The notes under the pieces were generated by a model. The model saw nothing but the letters and a program-made list of their open reading frames with translations, was not told where the DNA came from and did not search any database. A program made the translations under genes and the position numbers. Positions 7,760 to 15,976 of a stretch of DNA of 64,000 bases are shown in pieces (within the stretch, counting starts at the first letter, position 1; each line of letters starts with the position of its first letter). Source of the stretch: JAOACQ01 sp049968515 (GTDB lineage Bacteria; Spirochaetota; Brevinematia; Brevinematales; JAOACQ01); NCBI GenBank assembly GCA_049968515.1, contig JBMFQR010000002.1, positions 48,244-112,243 of the forward strand, written 5' to 3'.

Positions 7760-9158
7760 CCCTTTCTCCATTTTTAAGCCTTTCTATCACCTCCTCCATC
7801 CTCTTCCTTAAAGATGGCTTTTCAACCTCATCCATCAATTTGCTAACAAGTTTCTCCCCTTTCTCTCTCGTTTTCTTTGAGGCAAAATCATATAAATACT
7901 CGCAGAATGTAAAAATTCCATTTGGCATACAGAATTCTTTAATCAAGCCGGGTTTTGCAAGATCCATAAAATCATTTCCAACCCTGCCCTTTCTATAACA
8001 TCCAGTGCAGAAGGACGGAATATACTCCATATCTATCAAACAGGAAATAACCTCATCAAGAGATCTGTGATCTCCAAGCGAAAATTGACTTCCAGAGTTA
8101 GGGTGGTTTTCCCTCGAATATGCACCTGGATTTGTCCTTGAACCAGCTGATATCTGTGAAACTCCATAGTTAAATAACTCATTTCTCAACTCCTCACTCT
8201 CTCTTGTGCTCAAAATAATTCCAGTGTAAGGAACTGCAAGTCTTAAAATTGCCACAAGCTTTTTAAAATCACTATCACTTACAGGATGAGGAACATTGGT
8301 TGAAAAAGGTGCTCCATCAGCAGGCTCAATTCTTGGAATGCTAATTGTGTGAGGTCCACAACCAAAAACCTCCTCAAGATGATTGGCATGCTCGATTAAG
8401 GCTAAAACCTCAAATCTGTAATCTGCAAGCCCAAAGAGTGCCCCAATGCCAACATCATCTATACTTCCAGCCATCGCTCTGTCCATTACAAAGAGCCTCC
8501 ACTCATAGTCAGATTTCCTGCCCGAGGGATGATACTTTTTATACTCAACAGGATCGTAAGTCTCCTGAAAGCATGTGTAGGTACCGATTTTTTCCTGCTT
8601 CAGTCTATAAAATTCTTCAACCTCAAGTGGTGCTATCTCCACATTTATTCTTCTTATGTAATTATTCCCTGTTCTCACACTGTAGGCAGTTCTTATAGCT
8701 TCCAGAAAATACTCGAGAGGCGTTTCATCGGTTTCTCCGCTCAGCATAAGAATTCTCTTATGTCCCTCTTTAAGGAGCGATTCTACCTCCTTTTTAATCT
8801 CCTCCTGTGTAAGAACCACCCTTGGAAGAGATTTATTGTCTTTTCTAAATGCACAGTAAAGACAGTTGTTTGAACAAAGATTGGCCACGTACAGTGGAGC
8901 AAATAAAACAAGTCTCTTGCCATAAATTGTTTCTTTCACAATCTTTGCTGCATTTATAATTTTCTGAATCTGTTCTTTTCTCTTTGTATTGAGCAACCTC
9001 GCAACATCCGGTAAATCAAGTCCCTTAAGTTTTAAAGCCCTGTTTAATATTTCATCAACCTCATCTGAAGATGGTTCTTTCTCCGAAATCAGTGAATAAA
9101 GTTTATCTCTGTCAATAAAATTCTTCAGATACTTATCTTTGTTCTTAAAGCTGTTCAT
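7746..9158 (-). CDS. hydG: [FeFe]-hydrogenase maturase HydG, tyrosine-cleaving radical SAM enzyme
   Basis: HydG splits tyrosine to p-cresol and dehydroglycine and turns the latter into CO and cyanide on an Fe of its second cluster, delivering the Fe(CO)2(CN) synthon for the H-cluster. The radical SAM motif CSNNCLYC is at Cys95, Cys99 and Cys102. The C-terminal cluster site is CTGC with a third Cys 22 residues later (KEFC), as required for the dangler-iron site. Other marks are LMLSGETDETPLEY, CFQETYDPVEYKKYHPSG and GVSQISAGSRTNPG. Length 470 is typical. ATAGGAGGCTACT precedes the start. It is 80 bases downstream of the TM1266-type regulator and overlaps hydE. HydF and the hydrogenase itself are not in this window. 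Confidence 0.96.
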   Translation of the reverse strand: MNSFKNKDKYLKNFIDRDKLYSLISEKEPSSDEVDEILNRALKLKGLDLPDVARLLNTKRKEQIQKIINAAKIVKETIYGKRLVLFAPLYVANLCSNNCLYCAFRKDNKSLPRVVLTQEEIKKEVESLLKEGHKRILMLSGETDETPLEYFLEAIRTAYSVRTGNNYIRRINVEIAPLEVEEFYRLKQEKIGTYTCFQETYDPVEYKKYHPSGRKSDYEWRLFVMDRAMAGSIDDVGIGALFGLADYRFEVLALIEHANHLEEVFGCGPHTISIPRIEPADGAPFSTNVPHPVSDSDFKKLVAILRLAVPYTGIILSTRESEELRNELFNYGVSQISAGSRTNPGAYSRENHPNSGSQFSLGDHRSLDEVISCLIDMEYIPSFCTGCYRKGRVGNDFMDLAKPGLIKEFCMPNGIFTFCEYLYDFASKKTREKGEKLVSKLMDEVEKPSLRKRMEEVIERLKNGERDVYF

Positions 9159-9238
9159 AGTAGCCTCCTATGAAAAAAATTAATGAACAGACTGCTTCGC
9201 AATCTATCTAAGAAAACGGGATGAGTGTTCACCTACGA

Positions 9239-9490
9239 CTATTCTTTAAACTCAGTGAGCATTGATTTCACAGAGATGCCTTTAAGCCTACCAATTCTGC
9301 CGGTCATAGCACCGATTTCATCATTGGTTCCTTCTACAATCAAAGAAATAACATTGATTTTTTTTTCTCTTAAAGGCAAACCCATCCTGCCCAAAATTAT
9401 CCCGCCAAAATCAGAAAGTATAAGATTAAGCTCTTTTACACTATCAAGATCATAAACTATGATTGCAATTACACCGAGACGCCTTTCCAT
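9239..9490 (-). CDS. TM1266-type iron-only hydrogenase system regulator, ACT-like fold
   Basis: An 83-residue protein matching the small family that accompanies HydE, HydF and HydG, represented by TM1266 of Thermotoga. It is a single ferredoxin-like (ACT or NikR C-terminal-like) domain: RRLGVIAIIVYD, ILSDFGGIILGRMGLPL, INVISLIVEGTNDEIGAMTGRIGRL, ISVKSML. The start at 9490 follows a strong AGAGGAGGT; the frame is open further upstream, but that part is not family-like. No DNA-binding helix is present, so a role as a regulator is a family-level proposal that has not been shown to involve DNA contact. It lies between rpmB and hydG on the same strand. Confidence 0.88.
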   Translation of the reverse strand: MERRLGVIAIIVYDLDSVKELNLILSDFGGIILGRMGLPLREKKINVISLIVEGTNDEIGAMTGRIGRLKGISVKSMLTEFKE

Positions 9491-9583
9491 CAGATACCTC
9501 CTCTGGATCAGCATTTTTACCCGTTGATGCCTCGAAAATTCAATAAGCCATAAAGACTTATAGCATTTTCTCAGCAAAAAGAA

Positions 9584-9775
9584 TTAATACGAAAGTTCAA
9601 CCTTGTTTGCATGCAGACAGCTCATGCAAATCTTGATTTTTTTCTTTTTGCCGTCTATAATAGCATCCACTTTCTTTAAATTGGGGATCCATCTTGTTCT
9701 TGTTCTCCTGTGAGAATGAGAAATATTATTGCCATAAATTGGTGATTTCCCGCATATATCACACTTTCTCGACAT
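9584..9775 (-). CDS. rpmB: Large ribosomal subunit protein bL28, zinc-binding form
   Basis: A 63-residue ribosomal protein of the 50S subunit. The sequence begins SRKCDICGKSPIYGNNISHSHRRT and ends with a second Cys pair, CMSC. The two CxxC pairs make this the zinc-binding (C+) paralogue form. The basic stretch RTRTRWIPNLKK contacts 23S rRNA in the family. It has a strong promoter at 9831-9859 and is followed at 93 bases by the hydrogenase regulator, hydG and hydE on the same strand. With no clear terminator between them, maturase expression may ride on the ribosomal protein promoter. Confidence 0.95.
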   Translation of the reverse strand: MSRKCDICGKSPIYGNNISHSHRRTRTRWIPNLKKVDAIIDGKKKKIKICMSCLHANKVELSY

Positions 9776-9830
9776 TAAAATCCTCCATTAACCTTAACCT
9801 AAACATTAAAGAACTGACTTTTCTGTATTA

Positions 9831-9859
9831 ATTATACAATATATTTGAAAAAAAATCAA
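9831..9859 (-). promoter_or_regulatory. Promoter of rpmB and probably the hyd maturase genes
   Basis: On the minus strand TTGATT (9854-9859), a 17-base spacer and a perfect TATAAT (9831-9836). The predicted start site is near 9824, about 49 bases upstream of rpmB. It is back to back with the promoter at 9863-9891. Confidence 0.7.
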
Positions 9860-9862
9860 AAC

Positions 9863-9891
9863 TTGATAATTTTTGCGTTTTTACTTAAAAT
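9863..9891 (+). promoter_or_regulatory. Promoter of the TPR lipoprotein/acyltransferase pair
   Basis: TTGATA (9863-9868) and TAAAAT (9886-9891) with a 17-base spacer. The start site is predicted near 9898, some 26 bases before the chosen start at 9924. The -35 lies only 3 bases from the -35 of the divergent rpmB promoter. Confidence 0.65.
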
Positions 9892-9923
9892 ATTCGAAAC
9901 TGATTGGTTTTATGAGGTGGCCA

Positions 9924-10304
9924 ATGAAACAAATAATAACTATCTTAACCCTCTTTGTTATGACTTCTTGTTTTAAAATGAGTACTGTACTACCAGAAGA
10001 AAAACTCAGGGAAATGTCTTCCACAAAGGTAATGGAGCTTGCAGACGAAAAATATCAGGCGAATGAATACAACGAGGCGATGTACTATTACGAATTTGCA
10101 AGAAAGACCTTCACAAATGAAATAGATGTGGTTGCATGGGCGACATATGAAGTTGGATTTATAAAATATCAGCAGGGTAAATATGAAGAAGCCCTAAAGA
10201 TGTTTGAAGAAACATCAAGGATGAATACTATCAACAACGCTCCTGTAATACTAGCACTTCAAATGAAGGAAAGAGTTCAGAAAAAACTCAAAAAGCAAAA
10301 ATAG
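9924..10304 (+). CDS. Small lipoprotein with TPR-like repeats
   Basis: A 126-residue protein. The start at 9924 is chosen because GAGGT lies 7 bases upstream and the protein then begins with a lipoprotein signal peptide (MKQIITILTLFVMTSC, Cys16). An in-frame ATG at 9873 would put 17 polar residues in front and lies upstream of the predicted transcript start. The mature part holds two to three helix-turn-helix TPR units: ELADEKYQANEYNEAMYYYEFARKT, ATYEVGFIKYQQGKYEEALKMFEE and a final helix. It resembles one half of a BamD-type protein but is too short to be BamD. It is followed at 9 bases by an LpxL-type acyltransferase, so it may be an envelope assembly factor. Function is inferred only from the repeats and neighbour. 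Confidence 0.75.
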   Translation: MKQIITILTLFVMTSCFKMSTVLPEEKLREMSSTKVMELADEKYQANEYNEAMYYYEFARKTFTNEIDVVAWATYEVGFIKYQQGKYEEALKMFEETSRMNTINNAPVILALQMKERVQKKLKKQK

Positions 10305-10313
10305 GACCTCATT

Positions 10314-11270
10314 TTGGCAAAGAGAAAAATTAGCCTTATAAAGAAATTCATCTATATACTTGAGTTTATAGTGGTTGTCCCTCTTTCATCTCTTCTTTCG
10401 TTGTTACCTCTTTCTTTCTTAAGAGCTATTGCAAAGCCGTTAAGTCTTTTAATATTTTACCTCGACAGAAAAAACAAAAAGATTGCAGAATACAATTTCA
10501 GAATTGTCTATAAGGACAATCCATTATCAAAAGAGGAAAAAGAAAGATTAATTAAAAAGCTCTATCACAATCTGGTACTTTATGGAGTAGAATATTTAAA
10601 GCTTGGTGCTATAAACAAAAAAAACTACAAAAAGTTTGTAGAGTTTGAAGGATATGAATACGTCGATGAAGCACTACAGGATGGTAAAGGCTTGATTGTT
10701 GTCACTGGACACATAGGCAACTGGGAATATCTTGGCAGTATCCCAGCAAAACTCGGTAAAAATCTCGCCGTGATAATAAACCGGCAGTTTAATCCTTACA
10801 CGGATTGGTGGCTTAAACACATAAGGGAAAAGCAAGGAAAAATAAAATGTTTCTACAATGAGGTTTCAGATCTTTCGAAAATAGTGAGGCATTTAAAGAA
10901 CGGCGGAATAGTAGGTACACTCGTTGACCAGACCTATTATTTTCAACCCATATTTGTACCATTTTTTGGAATGCCATCTGCAACAGCTGATGGTCCTGCA
11001 AAACTTCACTTAAAGTATAAAGCACCATTAATGATGGCTTTCGGAATAAGAAAACCTGATGGCAAATATCTTTTGAAATTTTATCCTCACGTCTATTTTG
11101 AAAAGACAGAAAATTTTGAAGAAGATTGTAAAAGAATAATGACGTGGATAAATTCAGAATATGAAAAAATCATACTAAAATTTCCAGAACAGTGGTTTTC
11201 TTTCTTTCACCATAGATGGGAAAGAACAAAGCCAGAACATTTTTCTGACATAGAAGATACGCCCTTTTAA
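10314..11270 (+). CDS. Lipid A biosynthesis lauroyl/myristoyl acyltransferase family protein (LpxL/HtrB type)
   Basis: A 318-residue member of the bacterial lipid A acyltransferase family, which transfers a secondary acyl chain from acyl-ACP to a lipid A precursor on the inner face of the cytoplasmic membrane; some members act on other glycolipids. An N-terminal hydrophobic anchor spans about residues 13-45. The catalytic HX4E motif is GHIGNWE (His133, Glu138). Further family marks are LVDQTYYFQPIFVPFFGMPSA and FPEQWFSFFHHRW near the C-terminus. The start is TTG at 10314 with AGGA 9 bases upstream; no ATG in frame gives the anchor. No LpxA, LpxC or other lipid A gene is in the window, so the substrate is not proven. 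Confidence 0.88.
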   Translation: MAKRKISLIKKFIYILEFIVVVPLSSLLSLLPLSFLRAIAKPLSLLIFYLDRKNKKIAEYNFRIVYKDNPLSKEEKERLIKKLYHNLVLYGVEYLKLGAINKKNYKKFVEFEGYEYVDEALQDGKGLIVVTGHIGNWEYLGSIPAKLGKNLAVIINRQFNPYTDWWLKHIREKQGKIKCFYNEVSDLSKIVRHLKNGGIVGTLVDQTYYFQPIFVPFFGMPSATADGPAKLHLKYKAPLMMAFGIRKPDGKYLLKFYPHVYFEKTENFEEDCKRIMTWINSEYEKIILKFPEQWFSFFHHRWERTKPEHFSDIEDTPF

Positions 11271-11282
11271 AGGACAATAAAT

Positions 11283-11311
11283 TTGAAATTTTTTATTAAT
11301 TGAGGGATAAT
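11283..11311 (+). promoter_or_regulatory. Promoter of the large activase gene
   Basis: TTGAAA (11283-11288), a 17-base spacer and GATAAT (11306-11311). The predicted start near 11318 leaves a leader of about 76 bases before the GTG at 11394, longer than for neighbouring genes. I see no riboswitch fold in it. Confidence 0.55.
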
Positions 11312-11393
11312 ATTTAATATTGGGCATTGTACCACTATTGATTAAAAATCGAAAATTTGTTTTCAAAAAATTACGAAAATTTGGGGGTAGAAA

Positions 11394-14300
11394 GTGAATG
11401 CTATCAATAAACTAAAATTGAAGGAAAAATCTATTGGGATCTGTCTGGGGGCATGTACCTTCACGCTTGTTGAAATAGAAAACGACAATGGTAAAATAAG
11501 CATAATCAATACTATCAGGAAGGAACATGATGGCGATCCAAAAGGAGTTTTATCCTCTGTGCTCGACAATTACGAACTTGAAGAAAAATATATTGCCATT
11601 ACAGGTAGAAAGTTCAGGGAGATTACCAAGCTTCATTCCTTAATAGAACCAGAAGCAACAGAGCTTGCCTATCAATTCGTGAAAAAAGAAAATGAATATG
11701 ACGCTATTGTTTCCGCTGGAGGAGAAACTTTTATTGTTTATGAACTTGACAGAAAGTCAAGAATTTCAAGAATTTCCTCCGGAAATAAATGTGCATCCGG
11801 TACAGGAGAATTTTTTCTCCAGCAGATAAGAAGGATGAATATTACCATAGAGGAGGCTGTAAAACTTGCAAAAACCTCAGAAAACCCCCATCATCTTTCA
11901 GGAAGATGTTCGGTATTTTGTAAGTCAGACTGCACACATGCCTTAAACAAGGGGGAACCAATAGAAAACGTTACAGCCGGTCTTGCAAGAATGATAGCAA
12001 AAAAGATTGAAGAGCTTCTTGTAAAGCTCGATGCGAAAAGAATAATGGTGGTCGGTGGAACATCCCAGAACTCGGTTGTGATAGATTTTTTAAGGGAAAA
12101 TTTTGAAGAGGTCTTTGTCCCGGAAGAAGCTCCTTACTTTGAAGCATTGGGAGCGGCATTATGGGCATTAAGAGAAAAAACTCACTCCAACCTTAAGAAA
12201 GGTGATTACTTCAAAGAGGCAAAATCATCCTTTACATTTTTGAAACCCATATCTGAATACACCGATATGGTTGAATTCAAAAATATGGACTTTGAAAAAG
12301 CTGTGGATGGCGATGAATGCCTTATAGGGCTCGATGTTGGTTCTACAACAACAAAGGCTGTGCTTTTCAGAATAAAGGATGAGAAAATCCTTGCAGCTGA
12401 ATATCTGAGGACAAACGGAAACCCTATTGAGGCATCAAAGAATTGTTACAGGGCTATCTTAAAACAACTCGGCAACACAAAGGTGAAAATTTATGGGGTT
12501 GGAGTAACAGGAAGTGGAAGATACATAGCAGGACTGCATGCAGAGACAGATGGCATCATAAATGAGATTATTGCACATGCCAGGGCTGCTGCTCATTTTG
12601 ACCCGGAGGTTGATACAATTTTTGAGATAGGCGGACAGGATGCAAAGTATACATATCTCACAAATAGTGTTGCCTGTGACTATGCAATGAACGAGGCATG
12701 TTCCGCAGGGACAGGTAGCTTTCTTGAGGAATCGGCATATGAAAGCCTCGGGATAAAAATGGAGGACATTGCTGATATTGCACTCTCGGCAAAAAATCCC
12801 CCAAATTTTTCTGACCAGTGCGCAGCATTTATTTCATCCGATATTAATACCGCATTTCAGGAAGGTATCTCAAAGGAAAATATTGTTGCGGGTCTCGTTT
12901 ATTCAATCTGTATAAATTATCTCAACAGAGTTAAAGGCTTCAGACCTGTCGGAAAGAAAATCTTTATGCAGGGAGGGGTGTGTTATAATAAGGCCGTCCC
13001 ACTCGCAATGGCTGGCTTGAGCGGGAAAAAGATAATCGTTCCACCACATCCCGGGCTTATGGGAGCATATGGTGTTGCACTCGAACTAAAAAATCTTATA
13101 GATATTGGCCTTATTGAAAGAAAGGAGTTTGACTTAAAGAAACTGGCTGAAAGAGAGGCAATTTACGGAAAGAGCTTTATCTGTCAGGGTAAACCAGAAA
13201 ACTGCGATAGAAAATGTGAAATTAACATCATTGAAATAGAAGGAAAAAAGTTTCCTTTTGGTGGAGCATGCAATAAGTACTACAACCAGCTTCATAACAT
13301 TAGATACGACGTCGCAGCTTATAATCATGTTGTCAAAAGAAGAGAGCTCCTCTTTGAAAGGTTTGTCAAAAAAGATTACAAGCCAAAAGAAAATGCACCT
13401 GTTGTTGGCTTAAATAGAAGTTTTCAGATTAACACACTTTATCCTATGTTTTATACATTCTTTGCCGAACTTGGTTGCAGAGTTGTTCTGCCAGAAGAGG
13501 TCAGGCAGAGTGGTATAGACAAAGGAATGACAAGCTACTGCCTTTCCGGACAGGTGGCTTTAGGAATGTTTGAGGATCTACTATCTAAAAAGCCAGATGT
13601 TATATTTCTGCCACAGATTAAGGAAATGCAGGTCTCAAAGGAAGAAGAATATCGAATAGAATATCAGACCACATGTATGTTTGTACAGGGAGAACCATTC
13701 TACCAGAGAGCAACATTTCTAAAAAATATGAAAAATCCCCCTAAAATGATTACCCCACTACTAAACTTTATGACCGGTTATGACGCAGAAGAAGATACCT
13801 TTGCAAAGGTTGCTGTTGAACTTGGCTTTACAGAGAATGAAGGAAGAATAGCTTACAAAAAAGCAGTGGAAGCCCAGATGAAATTCTTCAGTGCCCTCAA
13901 GGAAGAAGGCAAAAAGATACTTGACAACCTTGAAAAAAATCCAGATAAGATTGCTATTGTTTTATTTGGAAGGCCTTACAATGCCTTTGCAGAAGAAACA
14001 AATAAGGGTGTCCCTTTCAAATTTGCATCGAGGGGAGTAGAAATTATTCCATATGACTTTTTGCCATACGAAAATGAACCAAACTATAGAAATACTTACT
14101 GGGAAATGGGACAGAGGATAATAAAAGCTGCAAGAATAGTAAAAAGACATCCCCAGCTTTTTGGGTGTTACCTCACAAACTTTCTCTGTGCACTGGATTC
14201 CATAATGGTTCAGCATTTCAGAGACCTTATGGGCAGCAAGCCTTCACTGACACTCGAAATTGACTCACATACTGCAGATGCCGGGGTAAACACAAGAATC

Positions 14301-15737
14301 GAAGCATTTATGGATGTAATAAAGAATTACCTTAAAGTAAAATCCAATCTTGTCGAGATAGAAGAAAATTTCAGACCAGCAGAGATTGAACTTACAGAAT
14401 TGGGACAAGTCTACTACATAGACTCTGATGGTAATAAAACACTTGCCAAAAAAGACGAAAAGACAAAGTTCCTCATACCATCGATGGGAGATCTCTTTGC
14501 CAGAAGTACTGCGGCTGTATTAAGAGGCCTCGGCTGGAATGCAGAACCACTCCCTGTCTGTGACAGAGAGGCTCTGGAACTGGGAAAAAGTGTCCTTACA
14601 TCAAAAGAGTGTTTACCCATCATCAACATCATTGGTGAAATGCTAAAATACATAAAATACAACAAAAAGCCAGATGAAAAAACAATAATTGCAATGGTAG
14701 CAGCAGGTGGATGCTGCCGGGTTGGTCAATACGAAACCCTGCTCCGGAGAACAATAGAAAAGCTCAGGCTCAAAAACGTGGGAATTCTCTCACTTTCAAA
14801 TGATAATGGATATGCTGGCCTCGGTATTTCTTTCAGAATAAATATGGCAAAAGCACTGTATATATTCGATATTCTTGATGATATAAGATCCGTTATTAAA
14901 GCGATGGCAATAGATAGAGAAGAAGGAATGAAAATCTTTGAGAATGAGGTTGAAAAGCTTCTTTCTTCTCTCGATGGAACAAGTAAAATTCCGGTCTTTA
15001 AACAATTAAGAGCAACAGCAAAGGAATTTTCAAAGATAAAACTTTCAAAGCCATTAAGTGAAGCAAAGTATGTAGGCCTTGTAGGAGAAATATTTGTCAG
15101 AAGAGACCACTTCTCCTTAATGGGCATTCCGGAACTCCTCGCAGAAAATGGCTTTGTAATGCTTGATGCACCTGTTTCAGAATGGGTGAGGTATACCGAT
15201 TTCTTAAGAGATATAAATATGTATGAGCTTAAAACCAATCTCATTGGAAAAATTGAGGCACTCATTTCAAAGTATGTTCAGGATTATTATGAAAGAAAAT
15301 CAAAGAAAATATTAGCACAATCTGGCTTATATGAGCCTGAAATCATAGACATAAGAAAGTATCTTTCATACTCAAAACATATATTCCCATATACTCTGAC
15401 AGGTGAACCGGGTTTGTCAACAGGGGTAGCACTTTATAAGCTGATTGATAAGTACTGTGGTGTTATAAATGTTGGTCCATTTGGCTGTATGAACTCAAGA
15501 ATGACAGAGGCAGTAAGCACTGTAGAAATGACAGTGGAAGGAAAAGAAGAGGCTACAAAAGTAGCTGGTTCAAACAAAGATTATTCTTTTATCAAAGAAG
15601 AGATAGATAATCTCCCATTCCTTTCTATCGAATGCGACGGAAATCCTTTCTCCCAGATTATTCAGGCAAGACTTGAAACCTTTATGATGCAGGCAGACAG
15701 ACTCTATGAAATGATGAGAGAAAAGAACAAAAATTAG
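11394..15737 (+). CDS. Giant acyl-CoA dehydratase activase-type protein (BcrAD/BadFG plus DUF2229/HgdB-like)
   Basis: A 1447-residue protein with two ASKHA (BcrAD/BadFG) ATPase domains and large DUF2229/HgdB-like regions. The first ASKHA domain (about 10-265) has a weak phosphate loop (GICLGACTF) but keeps GNKCASGTGEF and GGTSQNSV. The second (about 310-565) is canonical: LIGLDVGSTTTKAV, EIGGQDAKYTYL, NEACSAGTGSFLEE, SDQCAAFISSD. Around 669 begins GLNRSFQINTLYPMFYTFF with many conserved Cys. Near 1101 AAGGCCRVGQYE and near 1361 GPFGCMNSRMTEA resemble the HgdB-type cluster-binding part. In characterised relatives an ATP-driven [4Fe-4S] activator donates a low-potential electron to a dehydratase or reductase. 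This all-in-one form is widespread in anaerobes with no proven substrate. GTG start after GGGGGTAG. No acyl-CoA enzyme lies nearby. Confidence 0.9.
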   Translation: MNAINKLKLKEKSIGICLGACTFTLVEIENDNGKISIINTIRKEHDGDPKGVLSSVLDNYELEEKYIAITGRKFREITKLHSLIEPEATELAYQFVKKENEYDAIVSAGGETFIVYELDRKSRISRISSGNKCASGTGEFFLQQIRRMNITIEEAVKLAKTSENPHHLSGRCSVFCKSDCTHALNKGEPIENVTAGLARMIAKKIEELLVKLDAKRIMVVGGTSQNSVVIDFLRENFEEVFVPEEAPYFEALGAALWALREKTHSNLKKGDYFKEAKSSFTFLKPISEYTDMVEFKNMDFEKAVDGDECLIGLDVGSTTTKAVLFRIKDEKILAAEYLRTNGNPIEASKNCYRAILKQLGNTKVKIYGVGVTGSGRYIAGLHAETDGIINEIIAHARAAAHFDPEVDTIFEIGGQDAKYTYLTNSVACDYAMNEACSAGTGSFLEESAYESLGIKMEDIADIALSAKNPPNFSDQCAAFISSDINTAFQEGISKENIVAGLVYSICINYLNRVKGFRPVGKKIFMQGGVCYNKAVPLAMAGLSGKKIIVPPHPGLMGAYGVALELKNLIDIGLIERKEFDLKKLAEREAIYGKSFICQGKPENCDRKCEINIIEIEGKKFPFGGACNKYYNQLHNIRYDVAAYNHVVKRRELLFERFVKKDYKPKENAPVVGLNRSFQINTLYPMFYTFFAELGCRVVLPEEVRQSGIDKGMTSYCLSGQVALGMFEDLLSKKPDVIFLPQIKEMQVSKEEEYRIEYQTTCMFVQGEPFYQRATFLKNMKNPPKMITPLLNFMTGYDAEEDTFAKVAVELGFTENEGRIAYKKAVEAQMKFFSALKEEGKKILDNLEKNPDKIAIVLFGRPYNAFAEETNKGVPFKFASRGVEIIPYDFLPYENEPNYRNTYWEMGQRIIKAARIVKRHPQLFGCYLTNFLCALDSIMVQHFRDLMGSKPSLTLEIDSHTADAGVNTRIEAFMDVIKNYLKVKSNLVEIEENFRPAEIELTELGQVYYIDSDGNKTLAKKDEKTKFLIPSMGDLFARSTAAVLRGLGWNAEPLPVCDREALELGKSVLTSKECLPIINIIGEMLKYIKYNKKPDEKTIIAMVAAGGCCRVGQYETLLRRTIEKLRLKNVGILSLSNDNGYAGLGISFRINMAKALYIFDILDDIRSVIKAMAIDREEGMKIFENEVEKLLSSLDGTSKIPVFKQLRATAKEFSKIKLSKPLSEAKYVGLVGEIFVRRDHFSLMGIPELLAENGFVMLDAPVSEWVRYTDFLRDINMYELKTNLIGKIEALISKYVQDYYERKSKKILAQSGLYEPEIIDIRKYLSYSKHIFPYTLTGEPGLSTGVALYKLIDKYCGVINVGPFGCMNSRMTEAVSTVEMTVEGKEEATKVAGSNKDYSFIKEEIDNLPFLSIECDGNPFSQIIQARLETFMMQADRLYEMMREKNKN

Positions 15738-15748
15738 GGAATATTATT

Positions 15749-15770
15749 ACCCTCAGTAAGGAGGGTCTTT
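15749..15770 (+). terminator. Short terminator-like hairpin after the activase gene
   Basis: ACCCTC (15749-15754) and GAGGGT (15761-15766) make a 6-base stem with a 6-base loop, followed by CTTT. It begins 12 bases after the stop at 15737. The stem is short, so it may act together with the inverted-repeat element at 15788. Confidence 0.45.
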
Positions 15771-15787
15771 ACAAAAAGGCGAAATGG

Positions 15788-15858
15788 CCATTCTGAACGA
15801 AGCAAAGAATATGCTCTTTTCAATGATATTAAGATATTCTTCATTTCATTCAGAATGA
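15788..15858. repeat. Intergenic inverted-repeat element, copy 1
   Basis: CATTCTGAA (15789-15797) and TTCAGAATG (15849-15857) are perfect inverted arms about 51 bases apart. Between them the sequence reads CGAAGCAAAGAATATGCTC and continues with a CAATGATATTAAGATAT stretch. The element at 45233-45305 has the same arms and a closely similar interior, so this is a dispersed repeat family. Both copies lie between convergent genes. No transposase is linked. Confidence 0.8.
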
Positions 15859-15976
15859 CAACGGTGAAGCCGAGGTACAGTCTATACTGGCTTTATAATT
15901 TTTTGATACAAAAATGTTGAACAGAACGTTATGAAGAATAGAGACACAAAATATGACCTGCTTAACAATTTTTTCA

